37,026 nucleotides of DNA, from the NCBI GenBank assembly GCA_900550255.1, contig URQZ01000010.1, positions 1 to 37,026 of the forward strand. Reading direction: 5' to 3'. Below, piece after piece: positions 1 through 8,920 of this stretch; position 1 is the first letter of the stretch, and each line of letters begins with the position of its first letter. Origin of the DNA: an uncultured Mycoplasmatota bacterium (lineage in GTDB: Bacteria; Bacillota_I; Bacilli_A; RF39; UBA660). The notes under the pieces are model-generated. The model was given only the letters and a program-made list of their open reading frames with translations. It did not search any database and was not told where the DNA came from. The position numbers were made by a program, and so were the translations under genes.

Positions 1-41
1 CTTTAATCACTCCTTCTATATTTAGAATGTTATCACATTCT
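1..41 (-). promoter_or_regulatory. 5' leader and RBS of a gene running off the left edge
   Basis: Read on the minus strand, positions 9-18 give AGAAGGAGTG, a strong Shine-Dalgarno site whose start codon would lie just beyond base 1. Directly upstream, 24-41 is a perfect inverted repeat (AGAATGT, TATC loop, ACATTCT) that could be an operator or a leader hairpin. The gene itself is outside the window. Confidence 0.5.
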
Positions 42-131
42 TTTATAAAAGTGTGTTTTTTTACTTCATAAAATCAAGTTCAATTTACGTTTTTACCTTA
101 TTTTTAAACGATTTAAAAAATATTTTGAGAA

Positions 132-157
132 AGAAAAAAGAATCACTTTGATTCTTC
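132..157 (-). terminator. Terminator of the dusB-nrnA operon
   Basis: On the minus strand AAGAATCA - AAG - TGATTCTT is followed by a T-rich run. The hairpin overlaps the nrnA stop codon, so it ends the six-gene operon. Confidence 0.75.
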
Positions 158-1108
158 TATATATTTTTTACAAACTTCATCTAAATCTTTTACAATGTCA
201 TTAACTTTATCAAATGATTCAAGTTTGACACCACTGGCAAAAATATGCCCACCTCCACCATATCTAGAAGCAACTTCATTTATTATAGGACCTCTTGATC
301 TAATTGATCCTCTAATATTATTATTGTTTTTATCTTCGGAAAACACCCCCCAAGATATAACTTCTTCAATATAATAAAAGTCATTTACAATTTTTCCTGC
401 TGTTGCGGCATCTACATTGTACTCATCTAAAATTGCTTGTGGAAGACAAATGTAAGCAAAACCATTTTCCATTATTGTTAAGTTATTTGCTATATAACCA
501 CTAAATTTTACTTCCTTTAGAGGCTTTAAGTACAAACTCTCATAAAGTTTTACAAAATTTATATTTGTTTTTTTTATAAGTTTTGAAACTAAATCAAAAG
601 TTCTAGGAGTCGTTCCTCTAAAAAGAAAACGATCTGTATCAGCTATTAAACCAATATATAGTTTTTCAGCTGCTTCTTTTGTTATTTTTAGTTTAGTACT
701 AAAAGTAAGATCCATTATCAATTGTGAGGCACTGCTAGCTTGATCATCAATATATTCAATTCCTCCAAAATCCTCTATAAAAGGATGATGATCTATTTTT
801 ATAACCTCTTTAAATCTATCAACTTCTACACCATCAACTCTTTTTTTATCTGGTGTATCAGTTACAATTAAAAGGCTATTAGAATACATTTCTTCGTTAA
901 ATTGATCAATAGAACCTATATATTTAAATTTACTAGCAGGTGTTCCAACAACATATACTTCTTTATTTGGAAATGTATTTTTAATTATTTCTTTAAGTCC
1001 AATACTACTTCCTAATGCATCTGGATCTGGGCCAACATGTCTTGCTATAACAATTTTATTGTATTTTTTTATTTTTTTATATATTTTTTTATGTATATTA
1101 TTATACAT
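143..1108 (-). CDS. nrnA: DHH-family phosphoesterase, NrnA-like nano-RNase/pAp phosphatase
   Basis: A 321-residue DHH/DHHA1 phosphoesterase, expected in the cytoplasm to degrade 2-5-nt RNA ends and dephosphorylate pAp with Mn2+. Visible motifs are HVGPDPDALGSS (about residues 24-35), DTPD (84-87), DHH (106-108) and the C-terminal glycine-rich GGGGHIFASG of DHHA1 substrate binding. The reading frame is open back to 1186, but that would overlap ackA by 64 bases with no suitable ribosome site. The ATG at 1108, 15 bases after the ackA stop, matches the usual family start (basic N-terminus, then the DHH motif). It is the last gene of the operon, and length is normal. Other DHH enzymes (a cyclic-di-AMP phosphodiesterase without GdpP's membrane and GGDEF parts) are possible, but NrnA fits best. 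Confidence 0.85.
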   Translation of the reverse strand: MYNNIHKKIYKKIKKYNKIVIARHVGPDPDALGSSIGLKEIIKNTFPNKEVYVVGTPASKFKYIGSIDQFNEEMYSNSLLIVTDTPDKKRVDGVEVDRFKEVIKIDHHPFIEDFGGIEYIDDQASSASQLIMDLTFSTKLKITKEAAEKLYIGLIADTDRFLFRGTTPRTFDLVSKLIKKTNINFVKLYESLYLKPLKEVKFSGYIANNLTIMENGFAYICLPQAILDEYNVDAATAGKIVNDFYYIEEVISWGVFSEDKNNNNIRGSIRSRGPIINEVASRYGGGGHIFASGVKLESFDKVNDIVKDLDEVCKKYIEESK

Positions 1109-1122
1109 AATATCACAACTTT

Positions 1123-2304
1123 CTATATAAATGAGTATGTATCTCTTGCAATCATTACTTCTTCGTTTGTTGGTATTACATAACAAGGAACGCTTGAATC
1201 TTCAGCAGAAATTATTCCTTCTTTACCAAATCTTATTTCATCATTTTTAGCACGATCTACTTTTATTCCAAGGCATGCTAATCTATCCATTATCATACGT
1301 CTAACATGAGGTGCATTTTCTCCAACACCAGCTGTGAAACAAATAGCATCTACTCCACCTAATTCAACATAATATTTTGCAATATATCCTACAATTGAAT
1401 TAACATATAAGTAGTGAGCCATAATACTTCTTGAATGCTTTTCGGCTATTTTAGCATCAATATCTCTAAAGTCACTACTAATTCCACTTATTCCTAACAT
1501 TCCACTATTTTTATTTAATTCTTGATCTATTTCTTCAATGCTTTTACCTGTTTTTTTCATCATATATGGAATAATACTATAGTCAATATCACCAGAACGT
1601 GATCCCATAACAATACCTGCATTTGGTGTGAATCCCATAGTAGTATCTACACATCTACCATCTCTTACAGCACTAATAGATCCACCATTTCCTAAATGAC
1701 AAACAATAATATTACAGAATTCTTTATCAATTAATTCTCTTGCATAATCTGATACATATTTATGACTCATACCATGGAAACCATATTTTCTAATTCCATA
1801 TTCCTTATACCATTCGTAAGGAACAGAGTACAAAAATCTCTCTTCACGCATTGTTTGATGAAAAGCTGTATCGAAACATGCTACTTCAATGGCATTTGGA
1901 ATAACTTCCATAAAAGCTTTTATTCCCATTATGTTTGCTGGATTATGGAGTGGAGCTAAATCAGAAAAGTTTTTAATGTCTTCTAAAACTTCTTCTGTTA
2001 TAACAACAGAGTTAGAATACTTACTACCACCATGTACAACACGATGTCCAACTCCTTTAATTTCATCTAAAGAAGCGATTACTTTGTTATCTAATAATTC
2101 TTTAATAAGAATTTGAACAGCAACTTCGTGATTAGGAAGATCTGCTTTTTTTTCTATTTTTTCTCCATTTATTTTAATCGTGTAGAAACTATTTTCAAGA
2201 CTAATTCTTTCAAAAGTTCCTGAAATTAATACTTCTTCACTTGGCATTTCATACATTTGAAATTTTAATGATGAACTTCCTGCATTTACAGATAATATTT
2301 TCAT
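1123..2304 (-). CDS. ackA: Acetate kinase
   Basis: 393 residues, the normal length. It makes ATP from acetyl phosphate while releasing acetate. The ASKHA-fold signatures are complete: NAGSSSLKFQ at the N-terminus (substrate and phosphate binding), GHRVVHGG, DTAFHQTM (catalytic Asp and His), HLGNGGSI, and FTAGVGENAP near the C-terminus. The start ATG has AGAAGG about 7 bases upstream. It lies 15 bases after the histidine phosphatase and 15 bases before nrnA, within one operon. With the pyruvate:ferredoxin oxidoreductase at 21494-24880 it indicates a pyruvate to acetyl-CoA to acetate route; phosphotransacetylase is not in this window. Confidence 0.97.
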   Translation of the reverse strand: MKILSVNAGSSSLKFQMYEMPSEEVLISGTFERISLENSFYTIKINGEKIEKKADLPNHEVAVQILIKELLDNKVIASLDEIKGVGHRVVHGGSKYSNSVVITEEVLEDIKNFSDLAPLHNPANIMGIKAFMEVIPNAIEVACFDTAFHQTMREERFLYSVPYEWYKEYGIRKYGFHGMSHKYVSDYARELIDKEFCNIIVCHLGNGGSISAVRDGRCVDTTMGFTPNAGIVMGSRSGDIDYSIIPYMMKKTGKSIEEIDQELNKNSGMLGISGISSDFRDIDAKIAEKHSRSIMAHYLYVNSIVGYIAKYYVELGGVDAICFTAGVGENAPHVRRMIMDRLACLGIKVDRAKNDEIRFGKEGIISAEDSSVPCYVIPTNEEVMIARDTYSFI

Positions 2305-2319
2305 ATTTTACCTTCTTTC

Positions 2320-2859
2320 TTATATATCATATTCAAATAGAGAACAATTTCTAACATCAAAGTCTAAAAATTTTTCATCTTCACAATAACCTACTATAAC
2401 GTAGTTTATAGCTCTAATTGTTGCTCCATGTGATACAATCAATATATTTTTATTATCATATTCTTGTTTTATTTTATCTAGAAAAAGTTGAGCTCTATCT
2501 AATAAATCTCTTACAGATTCAACACCCTTTTCATCAGAATTTAATTTATAATTCCAGTAAAAGTTTGCACTATATCCATTATCGTTAACAGGACTTCCTT
2601 CATATTCACCTAATCCTCGTTCAACAATCAGAGAATCTGTTATTATTTTTATTTTACCATCAGATATGATTTCAGCTGTTTCTTTTGCCCTTTTAAGTGG
2701 ACTTGATATAATTAAATCTATTTTTTTATCTTTTAATTTTTCTTTTACAAGCATTGCTTGTTTTTTACCTTCTTCATTAAGAGGTACATCTGTTTTTCCT
2801 TGATATAAACCCTTTTTATTCCATTCTGTTTGACCATGTCTTACAGTATAAATTTTCAC
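2320..2859 (-). CDS. Histidine phosphatase superfamily protein (phosphoglycerate mutase-like)
   Basis: 179 residues with the RHGQTEWN signature at residues 8-15, which holds the catalytic histidine, SSPLKRAKETA with the second phosphate-binding Arg, a catalytic Glu region (ERGLGEYEG) and the second His in VSHGAT. These are the four elements of the branch that includes PhoE, CobC and GpmB-like phosphatases; the substrate cannot be told from sequence. The start is GTG at 2857-2859, overlapping the lysS stop by one base (TAGTG), with AAAGGA inside lysS as ribosome site, so translation is probably coupled. Lengths and motifs are normal, with no sign of damage. Confidence 0.88.
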   Translation of the reverse strand: MKIYTVRHGQTEWNKKGLYQGKTDVPLNEEGKKQAMLVKEKLKDKKIDLIISSPLKRAKETAEIISDGKIKIITDSLIVERGLGEYEGSPVNDNGYSANFYWNYKLNSDEKGVESVRDLLDRAQLFLDKIKQEYDNKNILIVSHGATIRAINYVIVGYCEDEKFLDFDVRNCSLFEYDI

Positions 2860-4340
2860 TACTCATTTTCCTTTGAAACGGGTTTCATTGTTGGAAATAA
2901 TACAACATCTCTTATTGAGTCTTGATTATATATAAGCATCATTAATCTATCTATTCCAAATCCTAGGCCAGATATTGGTGGCATTCCTTGTTCCATTGCT
3001 AGCATAAATCCTTCATCTAATTCCATAGTTTCATCATCACCTTGTTGTTTAGCTTTGGCTTGTTCTTCAAAGTTTTGTCTTTGAATTTCAGGATTTACTA
3101 GTTCTGAATATGCTTTACATAATTCAGTTCCGCAAGCTACAATTTGGAAAACGTCTATAATTCTATTATCTTCATCATTTCTTCGCGCTAAAGGAATTAA
3201 AACAGCTGGATAATTATATAAAATCGTTGGTTGAATAATATTTACTCTAATTTTTTTCTTATATACAAAATCAATAATTTGACTTAATGATTTATATTCT
3301 TCTAAATCTTCATAACTAAATAGTTCTTTTTCTACTATTTTCTTTTTTAGTTCTTCTGGATCTTCAATAGCAAGAAAATCGAATCCAAATATTTTTCTCA
3401 TCTCTTCAACATAATTAATTCTTGTCCAGTTTTCAACACCAAAGTCTAATGTGTTTTCTTTATATTCTATTTTAGTTGTTCCCTTTAATTCCATTAACAA
3501 ATTTTTAATAAATTCTTGATAAAATTTGATATTATCTTCAAAATTCCAATATGAAGCATACCATTCAATTTGTGTGAATTCTTGTAAGTGTTCAGAGTCC
3601 ATTCCTTCATTTCGGAAACATTTAGCTACTTCATATACTTTATCAAATCCACCTGCAATACATTGTTTCAAATATGTTTCTGGTGCGATTCTTAAGTTCA
3701 TATCAAGATTTAGAGCATTATGATGTGTAAAGAATGGTTTAGCTGCTGCTCCACATACTGCTGTTTGCATAATAGGTGTCTCTACTTGTAAAAAGCCATG
3801 TTCTCCTAAAAATTTATGAACAAAAGCATAAAATTTACTTCTTCCTAAGAATACTTCTCTTGATTCTTCATTTGAGATTAAATCAACATATCTTTCTCTA
3901 TATTTAAGTTCAGTATCACTTAATCCATGAAATTTTTCTGGAAGTGGTCTCAATGCTTTTCCTAGAAATTTAAAAGTTTTAACTCTTAATGTTTTTTCTC
4001 CGGTTTGAGTTGTAAACATTTCCCCGGTTGCACCAACAAAATCTCCAGTATCAATTTGTTTTTTTAGAAGGGCATAACCTTCTTCACCTACTTCATCAAT
4101 TTTAAATTCTAATTGTAAATCTCCCTCTAAGTCTCTAATACGTACAAAACTTAGTTTTCCCATTTTTCTCATAAAAACAATTCTACCTGCAACACTAACA
4201 TTTGAAATACCATCTTCTAGTTTTTTAGCGTCTTTTAATGAATGTGTTTTTTCAAATCTATCTGGATAAGGGTTACAAACCTTACTAATTTCTGTTAATT
4301 TTTCTCTTCTTATTTGTTCTTGTTCTGTATATTCTCTCAT
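2859..4340 (-). CDS. lysS: Lysyl-tRNA synthetase, class II
   Basis: 493 residues: an N-terminal OB-fold anticodon-binding domain (about 50-150) and a class II catalytic core with motif 2 (CFRNEGMDSEHLQEFTQIEW) and motif 3 (GLGFGIDRLMMLI). It charges tRNA-Lys. The ATG at 4340 is chosen over the longer frame (to 4364) because AGAGGTG sits 6 bases upstream of it. Active-site details differ from the common bacterial LysS: ACGTELCKAYSELV replaces the usual GGKEIANAFSELN region and PPISGLGFG replaces PPTGGLGIG. It therefore seems to belong to a divergent LysS branch, but all catalytic motifs are present. It lies 10 bases after the RDD gene. Confidence 0.95.
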   Translation of the reverse strand: MREYTEQEQIRREKLTEISKVCNPYPDRFEKTHSLKDAKKLEDGISNVSVAGRIVFMRKMGKLSFVRIRDLEGDLQLEFKIDEVGEEGYALLKKQIDTGDFVGATGEMFTTQTGEKTLRVKTFKFLGKALRPLPEKFHGLSDTELKYRERYVDLISNEESREVFLGRSKFYAFVHKFLGEHGFLQVETPIMQTAVCGAAAKPFFTHHNALNLDMNLRIAPETYLKQCIAGGFDKVYEVAKCFRNEGMDSEHLQEFTQIEWYASYWNFEDNIKFYQEFIKNLLMELKGTTKIEYKENTLDFGVENWTRINYVEEMRKIFGFDFLAIEDPEELKKKIVEKELFSYEDLEEYKSLSQIIDFVYKKKIRVNIIQPTILYNYPAVLIPLARRNDEDNRIIDVFQIVACGTELCKAYSELVNPEIQRQNFEEQAKAKQQGDDETMELDEGFMLAMEQGMPPISGLGFGIDRLMMLIYNQDSIRDVVLFPTMKPVSKENE

Positions 4341-4350
4341 TTTTTCACCT

Positions 4351-4935
4351 CTATTTATTAACAACGGTTGTCTTACTTAAAATATCTTGTAAACCACGTC
4401 TGTCCTTTCTATATATTATCATAAAAGTACTGATAATTACTAGTGCTAATTGAATAATACCTAAAATAGTTATAGCATAAAAATATAAGTTTTTAGGAAT
4501 TAGTAAAAGTGATAAAAGCGATAGTATTAAATATCCTAAACCAGTAATGATAATGTTTCTTATAAATAATGAAATAATAGTTAGTTTTTCTTTACTTGGT
4601 TTAATTTTAATTCCTAAAATATATTTACCAAGTGTTTTTCCTTTAGTAAAAAATGGTAAAACGACAAAATAAGAAAAAATAGCTATAAAGTTAATAAAAA
4701 TTAAAATCATTCTTTCTTTATCAAGATTATGCATTAAAATAGAATAATCATTTATATATTCTCCTGTATTAATTTGTTTATTTAGGTAATTTTCGTTTAG
4801 GATTGCTACATTTCGTTGTAAATTAGTTACTGTTTTTGTTTCAGGAATAAAATAATAAATTAACATTATAATTGCTCCAACAAGTATTATATCTATCGCA
4901 TAAGCTGATAATCTTTTAATAAAACTAGCATTCAT
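4351..4935 (-). CDS. RDD-family integral membrane protein
   Basis: 194 residues with the RDD layout: a basic N-terminus with Arg in FIKRLSAYAIDIILVG (first helix with the conserved Asp), a long hydrophilic segment, a second hydrophobic helix, then the FFTKGKTLGKYILGIKI signature and two more hydrophobic stretches near the C-terminus. Some RDD proteins act as Na+/H+ antiporters or sorting factors, but the role here is unknown. The ATG at 4935 is preferred over 4947 because GGTGAT lies 5 bases upstream; it overlaps the dusB end by 11 bases, so the two are translationally coupled. Its position between a tRNA-modifying and a tRNA-charging gene does not reveal its job. Confidence 0.8.
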   Translation of the reverse strand: MNASFIKRLSAYAIDIILVGAIIMLIYYFIPETKTVTNLQRNVAILNENYLNKQINTGEYINDYSILMHNLDKERMILIFINFIAIFSYFVVLPFFTKGKTLGKYILGIKIKPSKEKLTIISLFIRNIIITGLGYLILSLLSLLLIPKNLYFYAITILGIIQLALVIISTFMIIYRKDRRGLQDILSKTTVVNK

Positions 4936-5911
4936 TTTTATCACCATCCATATAGTCTTTTATTAGTTTTTTTAATTCTTCTATTTTATTTATTTTAAAA
5001 ATTTGTTCCTTTAGTTCATTAGTATTAGATATTCCTTTTAAATACCAAGTTATATGACTTCGCATTTCTAAAACTGCAACTTTTTCATTTTTACTATTTT
5101 CTAATCTTTTTAGATGTTCTAAAATCATTTCTAATTTTTCTTTTTTGGTTATTTGTTCTGGTTCAATATTTTGTTCTAAATAATTGACGCATTCTTTTAT
5201 TAACCAAGGATTACCTAAGCATCCTCTTCCTATCATTATGGCATCACAACCAGTTTGTTCTAACATTTTTTTGGCATCATAGCAACTTTTTATATCACCA
5301 TTTCCGATAACAGGAATTGAAACACTTTCTTTCACTTGTTTAATTATATTCCAATCTGCTTTTCCGCTATATCCTTGACTTCTAGTTCTAGGATGAACTG
5401 TAATGGCCATAGCGCCAGCTTTTTCTATCACTTTGGCAATTTCTACAGCATTTATATGATTGTTATCCCAGCCACTTCTTATTTTAACTGTAACCGGAAT
5501 TGGAACTGCATCAACGACAGATTTAACAATTTCATAGACTTTATCAGGATCTTTTAGAAGAGCACTTCCTGCTTGGGCTCTAAGTGCTACTTTAGGAACA
5601 GGGCATCCCATATTTATATCTATGATGTCTGGTTTCATATTTTCGTATATATATTTTGCGGCATAAATGAATGATTCTTTATCACTTCCAAAAATTTGTT
5701 GTGCGATTGGTCTTTCATAATCAGTCATATAAAGCATATCTATTGTTTTTTTACTATTATAAAAAATTGCTTTATCACTAACCATTTCAGCAAATATCAA
5801 ACCGCACCCCATATCTTTTATAATTGTTCTATAGGCACTATTACAAATACCAGCCATTGGGGCAAGAACGACTTGATTTTTTATTTCAACATTACCGATT
5901 TTCCATTTCAT
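4925..5911 (-). CDS. dusB: tRNA-dihydrouridine synthase, DusB type
   Basis: 328 residues, a flavin-dependent TIM barrel that reduces uridine to dihydrouridine in tRNA. Visible: LAPMAGICNSAYR (FMN binding), INMGCPVPKV with the catalytic Cys, QAGSALL, VKIRSGW, TVHPRTRSQGYSG, VIGNGDI and MIGRGCLGNPWL, in family order. The C-terminal 60 residues form the expected helical tRNA-binding domain. It is the first gene of the operon, with GGTGAT as ribosome site and a good promoter 25-55 bases upstream. In many Bacilli dusB also lies just upstream of lysS, so this neighbourhood is conventional. Confidence 0.95.
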   Translation of the reverse strand: MKWKIGNVEIKNQVVLAPMAGICNSAYRTIIKDMGCGLIFAEMVSDKAIFYNSKKTIDMLYMTDYERPIAQQIFGSDKESFIYAAKYIYENMKPDIIDINMGCPVPKVALRAQAGSALLKDPDKVYEIVKSVVDAVPIPVTVKIRSGWDNNHINAVEIAKVIEKAGAMAITVHPRTRSQGYSGKADWNIIKQVKESVSIPVIGNGDIKSCYDAKKMLEQTGCDAIMIGRGCLGNPWLIKECVNYLEQNIEPEQITKKEKLEMILEHLKRLENSKNEKVAVLEMRSHITWYLKGISNTNELKEQIFKINKIEELKKLIKDYMDGDKNEC

Positions 5912-5936
5912 TTTATCACCGTTTCATACATTATAT

Positions 5937-5965
5937 ATTATAGTATAAATAAGTCTGTTTTTCAA
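5937..5965 (-). promoter_or_regulatory. Promoter of the dusB operon
   Basis: Minus-strand -35 TTGAAA (5960-5965), 17-base spacer, -10 TATAAT (5937-5942), about 25 bases before the dusB start. No other strong promoter is apparent inside the six-gene operon. Confidence 0.75.
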
Positions 5966-6000
5966 TAAAAAAGGCTTAGAAGATAAATTCTAAACCTTTT
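5966..6000 (-). terminator. Terminator of the recU-PBP1 operon
   Basis: 12-bp stem with one G-U pair (AAAGGTTTAGAA / TTCTAAGCCTTT), 6-base loop, followed by T-rich sequence on the minus strand. It overlaps the PBP1 stop codon and abuts the dusB promoter. Confidence 0.85.
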
Positions 6001-8920
6001 ATTGCGTTGTAACTGTTCCACCAACAACTACTGTACGTGTTAATGTTTTTGTAAATGAATCATAATTTACTTTATAAGTTATTGTATAAACTCCTGGAGT
6101 TTGAGTATCAACTTTATCTACTACTTGATTAGATGCATCAGTTATCGTTGTTGTATACTTATCTTTTGATGTTACATCTTTACCATCTGCTGTTATTATA
6201 ATTCCTTCGTCTTTATATTGACCATTTAGAGAAACGGTTACTGAACTTTCACCTTTTAATTTAGCATCAATACTAGCTTTAACATTTGATAATGATACTT
6301 TTGTTTCAACACCACCACTAGTTGCAGATTTGAAAATTGAATATGATGTTTTTACAACATATGTATCTGTTGATGAAGTATTTACATCAAGGGTTACACT
6401 ACTATCAGTTGTTGTTTTAACTAAATTTAAACTTCCTCCTTGTTTAGCATATACTTCATAAACAACGTTACCTATATGACTACTATTGTATGAATTTCTA
6501 ATGCCTATTCCTGTACCTAAATTATAATATAGAGATTTTAGTGATTCACTTATCCAAGCTTGATCTAATGTTTTTGGTGTTTTTATTGGTGTCCAAGAAA
6601 GTGTTAATTTATTTCCACTTATTGATCCTTTTAAATTAGTTACATTTGAAAGTTTACTAAATCTTTCTGAAACCTCAGTAGGTTCTGAACCTTTTTTGAA
6701 TAATTCTGTAACTTTTAAATCTGCTGGTGTATATTCACTTGGTAATTTAGCAGGCCATGTTTCTTGTTCAACAGTAACCTCAACTACACCAGCTGGACGA
6801 GTCCAATTACTTCCGTTTTTAAATATACCTTTTGCTACTGCTTGGAATAATTTTCTATGACTTATAGTATATGATGTATTTTGATATTGTGAATTTGCTT
6901 TTTCATATCCATACCATACAGATATAGCATAATCAGGTGAAACACCATTTACCCATAAATCGTTAATTGCACTATCACGCATATGATATTTTTTTAATGT
7001 TGCTTCATCATAGTTTGATGTACCTGTTTTGGCTCCAAAGACAGCACCACCAACATTAGCTTGAGCTCCAAGTCCACCTTGAGCTGATGATTGAAGTAGA
7101 CTAGTCATCATATATGCTGTTTCTTCACTCATAACTCTTGTCTTTTTAACTTCACGCTCTTCTTCTTCATCATTTTCACGATACTTAATTTTAGTATAAC
7201 TATGTGGTTCTATATAATATCCACCATTACCAAAAGCTGCATATGCTCCTGACATTGATAATGGAGACTCTCCCGTATATCCACCGATAGAATGTGCTTC
7301 ATGAAGTGTTCCATTACTTGCTACTTCTGGATGTAATCCTAATGATTTAACAAATTTTTTGATATTTGAATTTTTATTTTTTTGGAAAGCTTTTAAAGCT
7401 GGAATATTTCTTGATTGAGCAAGAGCTGTACGCATTGTCATATATCCATTATATTTTCTATCCCAGTTGTTTATTTCTGTTCCATCTGAATATGAATATT
7501 TTTCATCAACAAAAGGTGTATATGTTGACCAGTTTTCATATTCAATTCCAGGTGCATAATCATAAAGTGGTTTTGAAGTTGAACCTATTTGTCTATTAAT
7601 CATTGTTGCTGTATTAAATTGTTTTTCACCTTTTCTGTTACGTCCTGCACCAATAGCAGCTATTTCACCAGTTTTAACATCAACAACAGATATTCCGGCA
7701 CTAACAACATCATTTTCCCAATTAAAACTTTCTCCATTCATAACCGAATTAATATGATTTTGTTTTTCTGGATCCATTGTTGAATAGATAACCATTGGTA
7801 CTGTATATGGGTTATTACCTGTTACTTCTTCTACTTCTTCAGTTACGGTATCGATAAATCCTTGATATTTATTATCATTAGATCCTCCACTTGCTGTTGA
7901 ATCTACTAATAAGCTTTCAACCTTTACAGCTTCGGCTTTTTTTCTTTCTTTTTCTGTAATATATCCATGTCTTACCATTAATTGTAAAACTGTAGATCGT
8001 CTCTTAGCTGCTGCTTCTGGATGTATTTTTGGATCATAAGCATTTGGTGCTTGGAATAATCCTGCAATAAGAGAAGCTTCTGCTAGATTAATGTCACTTA
8101 CTGATTTTCCAAAATATGTTTGACATGCTTGTTCTACACCGTATGCACCACTTCCTAAGTATGGGGCATTAACATAAAATTCCATTATTTCCTTTTTACT
8201 GTATTTACGTTCAATTTGGAAAATTGATAAATAAATATCTGTAAATTTACGTTTTATTCCTTCAAATCCACTTGTTGTTGTTGAAGTATAATTGTTCTTA
8301 GAAACTTGCATTGTAAGGGTTGAGGCTCCTCCTCCTCCACCAGTTGTTACTTGTTTGATACTAGCTTTTAAGAAACGTGGTAAATCAAATCCATTATGTT
8401 TAAAGAATCTTGAATCTTCCGTTGCAACAATAGCATTAACTAAAACATCTGGAAGTTGATTATAGTTAACTTTTTCTCTTTTTTCTGATCCTAGACTAGC
8501 TATTTGTTTACCATTTTTATCATAGATAATAGATGATTCTTTTTTATAAAGTTTATTAGGATCAAATTTAGGTGCGGTTGCAGCAATATAAATCATAAAA
8601 ATAATACCTAAAATAAAGCATAAAATGATAAATCCAAGAATTACTAATAAAACAATTTTCTTTTTACTTTTTTTCTTTGGATCTTTTTCTTTCTTATCTT
8701 TTTTTACTTTATCCTTTATCCCCTCTTTTAGATTTTCTTTCTTAGAAGGCTGTTTACTTTTTATTTTTTTCTTTAAATCGGGCAAAAATAGGAAGAAATC
8801 AGCTACTCCAATTATCAAAAAAGATATAATTGGGTTTATTGCTAAACATCCTATTATAAATGCGATAACACTTATTGTTAATATTGTTGCGTTTTCTTTA
8901 TCACTTAAGAACTTTTTCAT
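5999..8920 (-). CDS. Class A penicillin-binding protein (glycosyltransferase/transpeptidase)
   Basis: 973 residues. It polymerises and cross-links peptidoglycan on the outer face of the membrane. GT51 domain: catalytic Glu in ATEDSRFFKHNG (168) and GASTLTMQ (198-205). Transpeptidase: SxxK at 447-450 (STSK), SRN at 503-505, KTGTS at 631-635. An FN3-like segment (about 760-880) and an Ig-like DUF5011-type domain (about 890-965) form the C-terminus. The N-terminus is unusual: a hydrophobic pair of segments (12-46), a Lys-rich stretch (50-88), and only then the usual signal anchor (89-113). The start has AAGGAG and overlaps recU by four bases (ATGA). The recU-PBP1 pairing matches recU-ponA in Bacillus subtilis, so a ponA/PBP1A role is likely. 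Confidence 0.95.
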   Translation of the reverse strand: MKKFLSDKENATILTISVIAFIIGCLAINPIISFLIIGVADFFLFLPDLKKKIKSKQPSKKENLKEGIKDKVKKDKKEKDPKKKSKKKIVLLVILGFIILCFILGIIFMIYIAATAPKFDPNKLYKKESSIIYDKNGKQIASLGSEKREKVNYNQLPDVLVNAIVATEDSRFFKHNGFDLPRFLKASIKQVTTGGGGGASTLTMQVSKNNYTSTTTSGFEGIKRKFTDIYLSIFQIERKYSKKEIMEFYVNAPYLGSGAYGVEQACQTYFGKSVSDINLAEASLIAGLFQAPNAYDPKIHPEAAAKRRSTVLQLMVRHGYITEKERKKAEAVKVESLLVDSTASGGSNDNKYQGFIDTVTEEVEEVTGNNPYTVPMVIYSTMDPEKQNHINSVMNGESFNWENDVVSAGISVVDVKTGEIAAIGAGRNRKGEKQFNTATMINRQIGSTSKPLYDYAPGIEYENWSTYTPFVDEKYSYSDGTEINNWDRKYNGYMTMRTALAQSRNIPALKAFQKNKNSNIKKFVKSLGLHPEVASNGTLHEAHSIGGYTGESPLSMSGAYAAFGNGGYYIEPHSYTKIKYRENDEEEEREVKKTRVMSEETAYMMTSLLQSSAQGGLGAQANVGGAVFGAKTGTSNYDEATLKKYHMRDSAINDLWVNGVSPDYAISVWYGYEKANSQYQNTSYTISHRKLFQAVAKGIFKNGSNWTRPAGVVEVTVEQETWPAKLPSEYTPADLKVTELFKKGSEPTEVSERFSKLSNVTNLKGSISGNKLTLSWTPIKTPKTLDQAWISESLKSLYYNLGTGIGIRNSYNSSHIGNVVYEVYAKQGGSLNLVKTTTDSSVTLDVNTSSTDTYVVKTSYSIFKSATSGGVETKVSLSNVKASIDAKLKGESSVTVSLNGQYKDEGIIITADGKDVTSKDKYTTTITDASNQVVDKVDTQTPGVYTITYKVNYDSFTKTLTRTVVVGGTVTTQ

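Noticed and set aside
1108..1186. Longer NrnA N-terminus starting at 1186
   Set aside because: It would overlap ackA by 64 bases in another frame, has no ribosome site, and its sequence is unlike the family N-terminus.
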